From positions 10,958-74,957 of the forward strand of contig JBEAXK010000015.1 in NCBI GenBank assembly GCA_041159865.1: a stretch of DNA of 64,000 bases, written 5' to 3'. The DNA comes from BJGN01 sp041159865. GTDB lineage: Bacteria > Bacteroidota > Bacteroidia > Chitinophagales > Saprospiraceae. The notes below the pieces were generated by a model, which saw only the letters and a program-made list of their open reading frames with translations, was not told the origin of the DNA and did no database searches. Shown here in pieces: positions 36,485 to 44,323 of the stretch; the first letter of the stretch is position 1; every line of letters begins with the position of its first letter. The position numbers and the translations under genes were made by a program.

Positions 36485-36907
36485 ATGCTTTATATTCTCT
36501 TTTATTCCTTATATACCTTAATCAATACACCTATTACTTTAGAAATAAAGGTAGAAGGGCTTATCCCAGAAAAGGGAACAATTAGAATCGGTTTATATAA
36601 TTCAGCCGCTGCCTTTCAAGATGAGGCGAATCCTAATCATGCAAAAGTAGTAACGGTTGGAAAAAATGCTTCTCAGATAATTAAATTTGAAGGTCTCCCA
36701 GAGGGCAAATATCTGGTAGCAGCCTATCAGGACGTGAATGGCAATCAAAAAATAGATAAAAATTTTATCGGTATTCCAACAGAAGCTTATGCCTTCTCAA
36801 ATGATGTATTTCCAAAGTGGAAAAGTCCCTCTTTCAACGATGCTGCAATTAAACTGGAGAAACCTTTTGAATCCATAAAGTTAAAATTTCGCACCTGGAT
36901 TAATTAA
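36485..36907 (+). CDS. secreted DUF2141-family protein
   Basis: A hydrophobic signal segment (MLYILFYSLYTLINTP) leads into a single DUF2141 domain of about 120 residues. It has LEIKVEGLIPEKGTIRIGLYN, EGKYLVAAYQDVNGNQKID and the C-terminal FNDAAIKLEKP pattern usual for this family. Members are small beta-sandwich proteins of the envelope with no assigned activity. It is followed by the BlaI-family operator/promoter region. Confidence 0.85.
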   Translation: MLYILFYSLYTLINTPITLEIKVEGLIPEKGTIRIGLYNSAAAFQDEANPNHAKVVTVGKNASQIIKFEGLPEGKYLVAAYQDVNGNQKIDKNFIGIPTEAYAFSNDVFPKWKSPSFNDAAIKLEKPFESIKLKFRTWIN

Positions 36908-36918
36908 TTCTATTTTTA

Positions 36919-36936
36919 GTACGAAATAATTCGTAC
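36919..36936. promoter_or_regulatory. BlaI-type operator, upstream copy
   Basis: GTACGAAATAATTCGTAC has 7-bp arms around ATAA. It lies immediately upstream of the -33 element of the blaI-like gene, where bound repressor could block sigma factor. Confidence 0.6.
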
Positions 36937-36940
36937 AACA

Positions 36941-36972
36941 TTTGGAAATTTCGAAAAGCACCCTTACATTGC
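36941..36972 (+). promoter_or_regulatory. Bacteroidota-type promoter of the BlaI-M56 pair
   Basis: TTTG at 36941-36944 and TACATTGC at 36965-36972 are separated by 20 bases and match TTTG/TAnnTTTG apart from the last two bases. The start site would be near 36978. Confidence 0.5.
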
Positions 36973-36974
36973 AT

Positions 36975-36990
36975 TACGAAATTAATCGTA
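36975..36990. promoter_or_regulatory. BlaI-type operator, downstream copy
   Basis: TACGAAATTAATCGTA repeats the TACGA...TCGTA half-sites of the upstream copy with a 6-bp centre. It covers the predicted transcription start, 15 bp before the regulator start codon. Confidence 0.55.
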
Positions 36991-37004
36991 GTAAAAATTA
37001 AGGT

Positions 37005-37403
37005 ATGGAAAATTTACCCAATCCAACGGAAGCAGAATTAGAAATTCTGCAAACCCTGTGGCAAACAGGCCCCTGCTCTGTCAAGCAAGTTCATGGGATT
37101 TTAGAAAAAAAAAGAGAAGTTGGTTACACAACTATACTCAAGCAGTTGCAAATTATGCTTGAAAAAGGGTTGGTTCAAAGAGATGAATCTGCCAGGATTC
37201 ATCTTTATCATGCGACTATTTCTGAACGAAATACAAAAGAAAAATTAGTCCAAAAGTTTGTAATAAACACTTTCCAGGGATCTTCTCATCAGCTGGTTAT
37301 GCAATTATTGGGTAATTCTGTCGCCTCTTCCTCTGAATTGGCTGAAATCAAAAAATTAATATCCAAATTGGAAGACAAAGATGCTTCCTCAGAAATTATT
37401 TAA
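37005..37403 (+). CDS. BlaI/MecI/CopY-family repressor
   Basis: This 132-residue protein has the family winged helix: LPNPTEAELEILQTLWQTGPCSVKQV, the recognition helix region VGYTTILKQLQIMLEKGLV, and a helical dimerisation tail. BlaI-type repressors bind palindromes at their own promoter and are inactivated when a partner M56 membrane protease cuts them. Both expected parts are present: two TACGA/TCGTA dyads flank the promoter, and the M56 gene begins next to or overlapping its stop codon. Confidence 0.92.
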   Translation: MENLPNPTEAELEILQTLWQTGPCSVKQVHGILEKKREVGYTTILKQLQIMLEKGLVQRDESARIHLYHATISERNTKEKLVQKFVINTFQGSSHQLVMQLLGNSVASSSELAEIKKLISKLEDKDASSEII

Positions 37404-37422
37404 AATACTTAAAGGTCCTGAT

Positions 37423-39417
37423 ATGAAAAATTTCATTGAATTTCCTCAAATTATGATTGATATATTAGGCTGGACTGTTTTCCATGCTATTTGGCAAGGG
37501 GCTATAATCGGCCTAGTATTTTATTTTCTGCTGACAGCACAATGCTTTAAAAGTTCAAAAGCAAGATTTAATGCTGCATGGTCCACCTTATTTATCCAAC
37601 TACTTTCCTCCGTCACTACATTTTTCTTCATCCGAAGTACGTTTCAGAATAATCTTGACTCTTCTGTAGATCAGGCTGTAAGTTTCCAAAATCACATCAA
37701 CTTGTCAAGTACAGAAAGCATTTCTCAACAAACCTCACTGCTGGAAAAATTACTCAATCTGCCTAACCAATATATAGACTGGATTTCATGGATCTGGCTG
37801 ATAGGCGTATGTTTAATGTCTTTAAGATTACTGGGTGGATTTTCCTATTTATTTTGGTTAAACAAAGTAAGTAACAGCCCTCTCCCAATAGAAATGAATT
37901 TATTTCTGGAACAAAAACGAATGGAAGCAGGAATAAAAAGGATTATGGGAAAATTATCTTCGCATATTCAGAGTCCTATTGTATTTGGACATTTCAAACC
38001 AATACTGCTTTTCCCCGTTGCACTGGTTTCGAAACTTACCCCAGAACAAGTAGAAGCAGTTATTATTCATGAATTAGCCCATGTAAAAAGAAACGATTAT
38101 ATATTAAATATTTTTCAAATAGTTATTGAAGTTATCTTTTATTTTCATCCTGTTACTTGGTGGCTAACCAATATTATTAAAAGAGAAAGAGAACATATAT
38201 GTGATGACGAGGCAGCTGGAAAGGAACTCAACCAGAAGTTATCTTATGCTAAAGCCTTATTGATTATACAAGAAAATGATGCTATTTCAAGTATTGGTTC
38301 CCTGGCATTTGCTAAAAAACCATCAGAAATGTATTTGAGAATCAAAAGAATATTAGAACCTTCAAAAAATGTAAATTTCATGGAAAAAACAACGCTAGGC
38401 ATCCTTGTATTAGGACTGGCCGTCGGTATGTTTTGGCAACAAAAACCAGTTTTTGCCAATAAGTCCGAATTCAAAACTTTATTGACCGTTAAGACCGATA
38501 GCCTTCCAAAAGGGACTATTCAACTCAACCTCAATAAAAATGGGGAAACCTGGGATATAAATCTGAAAGATGGAAAAATTATTTCGTTGAAGAAGGACGG
38601 CAACTCGATACCTGAAAGTGACTTTCTCAAATACGAATCGGAGGTTAAAAAGATTATAAGTGAAATGCCTCCACCACCACCTCCAGGTGTGCCTGCACCA
38701 CCTCCCCCTCCAGGAATACCACCGCCTCCGCCGCCAATGATCTGGAATGAAGGGCAGCCATCTAAAAATACAAATGAGGATTATATGATTATTATAAAAA
38801 AAGATGGTACCTCTCAAAAATTCATCCAACATAAGGAAGTCACAGTTAAAAGTGAAGGGCAAAATATGCAATCGGAAGAAAAGATAATATGGAAAGACGA
38901 AAAAGGGAATAATGTCAATCTGGACGATATTGATCCAGCCACTATTCAATCCATTGATGTCAGAAAATCACCAAAAGGTCAAAAATCTGAAACTACTACG
39001 GTAACGGTTATAACATCTGAAACAAATACAACAAGAAACTTGAGTCCAGAGGAAATTAAAACGATTGATGTTCGCAAGTCTGGTTCCGGGGAGGAAGTCA
39101 TCATTGTAAAAGGAATGCCTCTAAACAAGTTGAAAGAGGGCAAAGCTTTATTTGTTGCTGATAGCATTAATTTTTCCGTTGATAAATTTTCATTTCAACC
39201 AGGGAATGTCAGGTCTGCCATCACCCGTCAATTAATGAATGACCAGGTAATTGCCGACGAGAATAATTTCCAGATGGAACTGACGGCGAGTTATTTAAAG
39301 ATAGATGGGAAAAAATATGTCGGACCTTTTCATGCCAAGTATTTGAAAATTTATGAATCAAGTACGGGTTTAAAAATGGATTCCAAATCAAAAATATCCA
39401 TTTCTGGTAAGGATTAA
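37423..39417 (+). CDS. M56-family (BlaR1-like) membrane metallopeptidase with proline-rich periplasmic region
   Basis: The protein has three N-terminal membrane helices and a cytoplasmic gluzincin domain with HELAH (VIIHELAHVKRNDY) and the downstream ICDDEAAGKEL. A fourth helix pair follows, the last being TTLGILVLGLAVGMFW, then a 330-residue exported region. That region has a proline-rich stretch around residues 415-440 and two copies of an IxxIDVRKS motif. It lacks the penicillin-binding sensor of BlaR1, so the signal is unknown. I chose ATG 37423, which follows AAAGG at a good distance; ATG 37381 would overlap blaI. It presumably cleaves the adjacent repressor. Confidence 0.88.
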   Translation: MKNFIEFPQIMIDILGWTVFHAIWQGAIIGLVFYFLLTAQCFKSSKARFNAAWSTLFIQLLSSVTTFFFIRSTFQNNLDSSVDQAVSFQNHINLSSTESISQQTSLLEKLLNLPNQYIDWISWIWLIGVCLMSLRLLGGFSYLFWLNKVSNSPLPIEMNLFLEQKRMEAGIKRIMGKLSSHIQSPIVFGHFKPILLFPVALVSKLTPEQVEAVIIHELAHVKRNDYILNIFQIVIEVIFYFHPVTWWLTNIIKREREHICDDEAAGKELNQKLSYAKALLIIQENDAISSIGSLAFAKKPSEMYLRIKRILEPSKNVNFMEKTTLGILVLGLAVGMFWQQKPVFANKSEFKTLLTVKTDSLPKGTIQLNLNKNGETWDINLKDGKIISLKKDGNSIPESDFLKYESEVKKIISEMPPPPPPGVPAPPPPPGIPPPPPPMIWNEGQPSKNTNEDYMIIIKKDGTSQKFIQHKEVTVKSEGQNMQSEEKIIWKDEKGNNVNLDDIDPATIQSIDVRKSPKGQKSETTTVTVITSETNTTRNLSPEEIKTIDVRKSGSGEEVIIVKGMPLNKLKEGKALFVADSINFSVDKFSFQPGNVRSAITRQLMNDQVIADENNFQMELTASYLKIDGKKYVGPFHAKYLKIYESSTGLKMDSKSKISISGKD

Positions 39418-39445
39418 TGTGTTGCGTTTATAAATGTATTAGATA

Positions 39446-39476
39446 GAAGCCGCCAATTATTTTGACGGCTTTTTTT
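39446..39476 (+). terminator. intrinsic terminator after the M56 gene
   Basis: AGCCG pairs with CGGCT across a 13-base loop and is followed by a run of seven T. It lies between the convergent M56 gene and the heptose fusion gene. Confidence 0.75.
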
Positions 39477-40710
39477 ATGTAAGTAATTCAGCGACTTCTC
39501 TGATACCTTTCATCCTCAGATCTATTAAATCTGGATTAAATTCTTTGTGCTCCTCAGAGGAAATCCAGATAGTAAACATGCCAAGATTTCTTCCAAACTG
39601 CATATCAGACATGGAGTCTCCTATCATCACAGATTGTTTGAAATCAATATCAGGAAACTCCAGTTGTGCTTGTAATCCCATACCTACATTTGGTTTTCGA
39701 CAAGGGTCATTATTTTTTTCCAGAGACGGGCAAAAATAAACAGCATCTATTTGACCACCCGCTTCCGTTATTTTTTCAAGCATAAAAGTGTGAACCACAT
39801 GTAAATCTTCCTCTGTATAAAGGCCTTTTCCGATACCTTGTTGATTAGTAACAACAACTATATGAGTAAAAAAGTAAGAAAATTGAACTAGAGCCTCCAG
39901 CACCCCAGGTAGGAATTCGAATTGAGCTATATTTTTCACATAATCACCTGGAAGGTGTTTATTTATAACACCATCCCGATCTAAAAAAAGGAATTTTGGG
40001 ATTTGGGTGAGCTTAAAAAATCTTTTTGGAATTTCCTTTTGAGCCTTTGCATAATCGGTTGGAATACCAATATCGATAAAATATTTATCCTGAATATAAC
40101 CTTGTAAAAAGTGCGTAGAAGCCTTTTCCTCAAATAAATTTTTTTCATAAGAAAAAACATCCCCAGTGGTTTTTCCCTGAAATATTTCAGGCGTAAGAAT
40201 ACTTACCCCTGCATTAATCCATCCAGATTCGATGAATTTTTTTTCTGTAAAAGCAGTTATCCGCTGCCCCTCCAGCTGAACCGCCCCATACCGATCCTGA
40301 TTACAGACAGGTTTAAGGGAAAGCGAAGCCAAAGGATTTTCTTTAAAAAAGGCCTCTGAAAAGGATTTAAGATCAGCTTCAAAAAAAGTATCCCCATTTA
40401 GCAGAAAAAAGGGCTCTTTCCATTTTGTCAAAACCGGCATGATGGCACCGCCAGTACCAAGAAGTTCCTTCTCCACGGTGTAATAAATTTTCATCCCCCT
40501 AAAATAATCTCCAAAGTACTGAACGATGACCTCATGACGAAATCCAACACAAAGGAAAACTTCCTTTATACCTTGACGAGACAAATAATTCAGTAAATAA
40601 TGTAAAAACGGAAGATGGCTGATGGGCGCCATGGGTTTAGGAATTTCCCCTAACAACCCTTTCAACCTGGTTCCAAGTCCACCGGCAAGAATGACTGCTT
40701 TATCAATCAA
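39475..40710 (-). CDS. fused heptose-phosphate nucleotidyltransferase and heptose-bisphosphate phosphatase
   Basis: Residues 1-225 are a sugar nucleotidyltransferase (LAGGLGTRL 8-16, EIPKPMAPI, LLNGDTFFEADL) resembling HddC, which makes GDP-D-glycero-D-manno-heptose. Residues 238-411 are a HAD phosphatase resembling GmhB (LDRDG 243-247, VVTNQQGIGKG, CRKP 337-340, IGDSMSDMQFG). GmhB normally binds zinc through CxH and CxC; here only Cys327 and Cys337 remain, with Ser329 and Asp335 in the other two places. Two steps of heptose activation would thus be made by one polypeptide for surface-glycan synthesis. The exact sugar is inferred. It is divergent from atpD. Confidence 0.85.
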   Translation of the reverse strand: MIDKAVILAGGLGTRLKGLLGEIPKPMAPISHLPFLHYLLNYLSRQGIKEVFLCVGFRHEVIVQYFGDYFRGMKIYYTVEKELLGTGGAIMPVLTKWKEPFFLLNGDTFFEADLKSFSEAFFKENPLASLSLKPVCNQDRYGAVQLEGQRITAFTEKKFIESGWINAGVSILTPEIFQGKTTGDVFSYEKNLFEEKASTHFLQGYIQDKYFIDIGIPTDYAKAQKEIPKRFFKLTQIPKFLFLDRDGVINKHLPGDYVKNIAQFEFLPGVLEALVQFSYFFTHIVVVTNQQGIGKGLYTEEDLHVVHTFMLEKITEAGGQIDAVYFCPSLEKNNDPCRKPNVGMGLQAQLEFPDIDFKQSVMIGDSMSDMQFGRNLGMFTIWISSEEHKEFNPDLIDLRMKGIREVAELLT

Positions 40711-40756
40711 GGGATAAAATTTAAAGTGAAAAATGAAAATATTAATTCAAAAAGGC

Positions 40757-40764
40757 TAACTTTG
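40757..40764 (+). promoter_or_regulatory. -7 promoter box of atpDC
   Basis: TAACTTTG is a perfect TAnnTTTG element 49 bp before the atpD start. The -33 region (AATG near 40732-40735) is only a weak match to TTTG. Confidence 0.5.
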
Positions 40765-40813
40765 TGCCAATTTTTAAAAAGCACTTATTTAAATTTCGTA
40801 AAGATAAGCAGAT

Positions 40814-42322
40814 ATGGCAAATATAGGTCACGTAAAACAGGTTATCGGTCCAATCGTGGACGTTTCTTTCCCTAACGCAAGCTCGCTTCCTGAAATTTTT
40901 CACGCATTGGAAATTGAAAGACCTGGTGCTGAAACTTTAGTTTTAGAAGTACAACAACACCTTGGTGAAGATAGCGTTCGTGCCATTGCCATGGATTCAA
41001 CGGACGGACTTACCAGAGGTGCAAAAGTAGTCGACAAAGGAGAAACAATCACTATGCCCGTTGGGATGCATATCCGCGGAAGATTGTTCAACGTTGTTGG
41101 GGAAGCTATTGACGGCATTGGTCCCGTAAATAAAGACCAAACCTATCCGATTCACAGAAAGCCACCTGCTTACGAAGATTTATCTACTGAAAAAGAGATT
41201 CTTTATACGGGTATCAAAGTCATCGACTTGATTGAACCATATATGAAAGGAGGTAAAATTGGTTTATTCGGCGGTGCAGGGGTAGGAAAAACGGTACTTA
41301 TACAGGAATTGATTAATAATATTGCGAAAGGTTACGATGGTATTTCTGTTTTCGCAGGCGTTGGAGAACGGACAAGAGAAGGAAACGATTTGATGCGAGA
41401 GATGTTAGAAGCAGGAATTATCCGTTACGGTGAAAAATTCATGCATTCTATGGAAGAAGGTGGCTGGGATTTAAGTACCGTTGATATGAAAGCGTTGGAA
41501 GACTCGAAAGCTACTTTCGTTTTTGGACAAATGAATGAACCTCCTGGTGCACGTGCACGTGTTGCTCTTTCTGGATTGACTGTTGCAGAATATTACAGAG
41601 ATGGTGATTTGACCGACCCGAATGGTGGAAAAGATATCCTTTTCTTCATTGATAATATCTTCCGTTTTACGCAGGCAGGTTCTGAGGTTTCAGCTCTTTT
41701 AGGCCGTATGCCTTCAGCGGTAGGTTACCAGCCAACCTTAGCTACTGAGATGGGTTTAATGCAAGAACGTATTACTTCAACGCGCAGAGGTTCCATTACT
41801 TCTGTACAAGCTGTTTATGTTCCCGCAGATGACTTGACTGACCCTGCGCCGGCAACCACATTCGCTCACTTAGATGCCACCACCGTATTAAGTAGAAAAA
41901 TCGCAGCCTTAGGAATTTATCCTGCTGTAGATCCTCTTGATTCTACTTCCAGAATATTAGATCCACTCATCGTTGGTGAGGTTCACTATAAATGCGCGCA
42001 GGATGTAAAAAATATTCTTCAGCGATATAATGAGTTACTTGATATCATCGCCATTTTAGGTATGGAGGAATTGTCTGACGAAGATAAAATGATTGTACAT
42101 CGTGCACGCCGTGTTCAGCGTTTCTTATCTCAGCCTTTCCACGTAGCAGAACAATTTACAGGTATTCCTGGTGTATTGGTGCCTATCGAAGAAACGATTC
42201 GTGGTTTCAACATGATTATGAACGGAGATGTGGATGAATATCCTGAAGCTGCCTTTAACCTTAAAGGTTCGATAGATGAAGTAATCGAAACCGGAAAGAA
42301 AATGCTTGCTGAACTAGTTTAA
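40814..42322 (+). CDS. atpD: F1F0 ATP synthase subunit beta
   Basis: AtpD is the catalytic subunit of the F1 head. The P-loop is GGAGVGKT, the catalytic glutamate region is GVGERTREGNDL, the Walker B aspartate lies in ILFFIDNIF, and the AQPFHVAEQFTG-like sequence SQPFHVAEQFTG is present. Length is 502 residues. It is paired only with atpC here; the other F1F0 genes are not in this window, which agrees with the split arrangement seen in several Bacteroidota. Confidence 0.98.
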   Translation: MANIGHVKQVIGPIVDVSFPNASSLPEIFHALEIERPGAETLVLEVQQHLGEDSVRAIAMDSTDGLTRGAKVVDKGETITMPVGMHIRGRLFNVVGEAIDGIGPVNKDQTYPIHRKPPAYEDLSTEKEILYTGIKVIDLIEPYMKGGKIGLFGGAGVGKTVLIQELINNIAKGYDGISVFAGVGERTREGNDLMREMLEAGIIRYGEKFMHSMEEGGWDLSTVDMKALEDSKATFVFGQMNEPPGARARVALSGLTVAEYYRDGDLTDPNGGKDILFFIDNIFRFTQAGSEVSALLGRMPSAVGYQPTLATEMGLMQERITSTRRGSITSVQAVYVPADDLTDPAPATTFAHLDATTVLSRKIAALGIYPAVDPLDSTSRILDPLIVGEVHYKCAQDVKNILQRYNELLDIIAILGMEELSDEDKMIVHRARRVQRFLSQPFHVAEQFTGIPGVLVPIEETIRGFNMIMNGDVDEYPEAAFNLKGSIDEVIETGKKMLAELV

Positions 42323-42357
42323 TTTGTTTTAATTGTTCATTAATCCGTCTCGCTATC

Positions 42358-42672
42358 ATGAAAATAACGGTGCTTACTCCTGAAAAGGAAATATTTCGTG
42401 GAAATGTTATCTCGACTAAACTTCCTGGTGTTGACGGTAAGTTTCAGATTCTAAATAATCATGCCCCTTTGGTAGCAGCTCTTGGTAATGGGTCTGTACA
42501 AATTGTTACTGGTGAGGGAGAATTTTCTTTCTGGAATGCCAAAGAAAATGTCCTTCAGGTAGCTAATGAAAAAGGAAAACAGATACATTTTAATATAACA
42601 ACTGGATTTGTGGAGGTACTAAATAATGAAATATCATTATTAGTTCAGGGTTACACCAGCCAGGATAATTAA
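42358..42672 (+). CDS. atpC: F1F0 ATP synthase subunit epsilon (beta-sandwich domain only)
   Basis: The 104-residue protein has the epsilon N-terminal beta-sandwich (ITVLTPEKEIFRGNV, LPGVDGKFQILNNHAPLVAAL, ITTGFVEVLNNEISLLV) and then stops. The C-terminal helical hairpin that inhibits ATP hydrolysis in the 130-140-residue E. coli form is absent. Short epsilon subunits are usual in this phylum. The gene is 35 bp after atpD, and its transcription terminator lies inside the convergent gene at 42739-42773. Confidence 0.93.
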   Translation: MKITVLTPEKEIFRGNVISTKLPGVDGKFQILNNHAPLVAALGNGSVQIVTGEGEFSFWNAKENVLQVANEKGKQIHFNITTGFVEVLNNEISLLVQGYTSQDN

Positions 42673-42676
42673 TAAA

Positions 42677-43813
42677 TTATTCTACCCAGTTAATCTTTTT
42701 AACAGTGTGACCTTTCTTTCCCGAAATCAATAAAATATAATACCCTGTCCTCATCATTGGACAGGGTATTTTTATGAGAGGTGTTAAAACTTCAATTTTC
42801 CCTCTTTGCATTCTTGTTCCGTTCAAATCAAATAAAGACCATTCCTCAAATTGCCCTGCTTGATTCCCTAAAAAAAGGGTAATGGCCGTTTTATCTTCCA
42901 TCGTTATCAACATAGACCCGTTTTCACAACTTACGGGTAATATTTTTGAAAAAGCTATTCTTCCATCAAAATCTATTTGTTTTAAGCGATAATAAATAAG
43001 TCCTCTTCTTTCCACATTATCTACCCAAAAATATTGCTTTCTCGTTTGGCTTTCTCCATTTCCCAAAACAAAATGAAGGTCTTTGAAGATCAAATCGGAA
43101 AATGCCTGTTGTATCCAAAAACCATGATTTTTATTTTCCGAATAGGTTTCCCATTCCAGAACAGGAAAATTTTGCCCCTTACAATTTCCGGAAAAATTTC
43201 CTAATGTGACCGGTAAAGCCACTTCCGTTGTCCCGCTAATCGATACATTATCAATACGCATGGTAGCAGCCATAGCAGCACTATTTTGTCTGTACAAATA
43301 AATTCTAATCTCCATAGGTCCTCCACTTGTACCTGAAATATTACAAGTACCACTAAAGTTATTACACCCTGTGATGGGAACAATGCCCGAACTGATAAAC
43401 GTTTCTACGCCCCACCTGAAAACCGAAACATAAAAATCGCTGGGTGCACTGGAAGATGACCTGGAAAGCATGAAATTAATGCCTGTAATATTGGCGCGAA
43501 ATCCTTCTGATGCATTGACCATAAAGGACATATAATAACCTGTATTTCTCGTTGATGTAGTAGGCCAGAAATTAGTTGCCCATGTCTCAGGGCTGGCACA
43601 AGTGGTTGGGCTTCCATTGTTTTGAGCTCCACTCAATCTCCCTTCTCCACCCGATATTCCTTCTCCAATCGAAGAAGGCAAAATGGGAATACTTGGAATA
43701 GCACCCGTTACATTTTCAAAATTCCAGGCTGCAAGCTGGCTCTGTAACGTTATTACCTGCAGATTTAAACATAAATGGAGGATAAAACCAAAGAAATAAG
43801 AATTGCGTATCAT
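42677..43813 (-). CDS. secreted protein with T9SS type A sorting domain
   Basis: The N-terminus is a signal peptide (FGFILHLCLNLQVITLQSQ). Residues about 30-195 form a beta-rich domain with cysteine-containing segments and IRIDN-type MRIDNVSISGTTEVALPV. A Bacteroidota linker domain follows (LEWETYSENKNHGFWIQ ... YYRLKQIDFDGRIAFSKI), then a T9SS C-terminal domain ending GYYILLISGKKGHTVKKINW. It is predicted to be secreted and surface-anchored. No catalytic motif was recognised. It starts with a 4-bp overlap on the 130-residue gene upstream, and its 3' coding end contains the atpDC terminator hairpin. Confidence 0.82.
   Translation of the reverse strand: MIRNSYFFGFILHLCLNLQVITLQSQLAAWNFENVTGAIPSIPILPSSIGEGISGGEGRLSGAQNNGSPTTCASPETWATNFWPTTSTRNTGYYMSFMVNASEGFRANITGINFMLSRSSSSAPSDFYVSVFRWGVETFISSGIVPITGCNNFSGTCNISGTSGGPMEIRIYLYRQNSAAMAATMRIDNVSISGTTEVALPVTLGNFSGNCKGQNFPVLEWETYSENKNHGFWIQQAFSDLIFKDLHFVLGNGESQTRKQYFWVDNVERRGLIYYRLKQIDFDGRIAFSKILPVSCENGSMLITMEDKTAITLFLGNQAGQFEEWSLFDLNGTRMQRGKIEVLTPLIKIPCPMMRTGYYILLISGKKGHTVKKINWVE
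42739..42773 (+). terminator. atpDC terminator lying inside the convergent T9SS gene
   Basis: AATACCCTGTCC (42739-42750) pairs perfectly over 12 bp with GGACAGGGTATT (42759-42770) around loop TCATCATT, and the T-run continues to 42773. The T-run is on the plus strand, so it serves atpC, 66 bp upstream; on the minus strand the same bases are coding. Confidence 0.8.
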
Positions 43814-44202
43814 GCTTGCAAATTATAAGGATGATAGCTTAATGGCCTAATTGTAAATTGCTTAATTCTAAAATTAATTTGTCCCTCAATATTTACCATT
43901 TTTTGTTTTATAAAATAGTATTTTTCAATATTAATCCATTTATTTTCGAAACTGTTTAACCATCGAGCTGCCATTTGCCTTAATCTTTCTTCCATTAAAA
44001 AAAGAGGCAATAAGTTATCAGGTGAAATAAGTCCGCCTTCCGTATGTGCATATTTAGTGGCCAGGAACATTACATCCCTTCTTAAATCCCAACTTAAATG
44101 GATCGTGCCAACGGCGATGGGAAACTGCTCGGTTTCCGAAAAAACAATTTCCAAAAGATCCATTATTTCTTCCCAAAGATTATCAACACAACGTGGTTCC
44201 AT
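43810..44202 (-). CDS. hypothetical 130-residue protein, translationally coupled to the T9SS gene
   Basis: I do not recognise a family. The product is soluble, with an acidic, amphipathic N-terminal half (MEPRCVDNLWEEIMDLLEIV), no signal peptide or membrane helix, and a basic C-terminus. Its stop overlaps the next start as ATGA, which supports real expression. Internal ATGs (for example at residue 14) make the start uncertain. It could be a cytoplasmic partner of the secreted protein or an unrelated orphan. Confidence 0.45.
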   Translation of the reverse strand: MEPRCVDNLWEEIMDLLEIVFSETEQFPIAVGTIHLSWDLRRDVMFLATKYAHTEGGLISPDNLLPLFLMEERLRQMAARWLNSFENKWINIEKYYFIKQKMVNIEGQINFRIKQFTIRPLSYHPYNLQA

Positions 44203-44323
44203 TCCAATTTTTGGGCAATATCACCTCATTTGAGGAGATTCGATAGGACAGAAACTGCTGATTTCCGTGCAGCTAAGAAGTATAAAAAAACGGGTATAAA
44301 CTTTTTATTTATATGATTTTCAA

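Noticed and set aside
38665..38740. Proline-codon-rich stretch in the M56 gene, considered as a DNA repeat or recombination element
   Set aside because: It is an in-frame polyproline linker with varied codons, a common feature of Bacteroidota M56 proteins.
38479..38949. A 156-codon open frame on the minus strand within the M56 gene
   Set aside because: It is the antisense of the proline-rich coding region; its tryptophan/arginine-rich translation is an artefact of proline codons read backwards.
44224..44235. CCTCATTTGAGG hairpin upstream of the 130-residue gene
   Set aside because: The arms are 5 bp and no T-run follows on either strand, so neither terminator nor operator can be supported.
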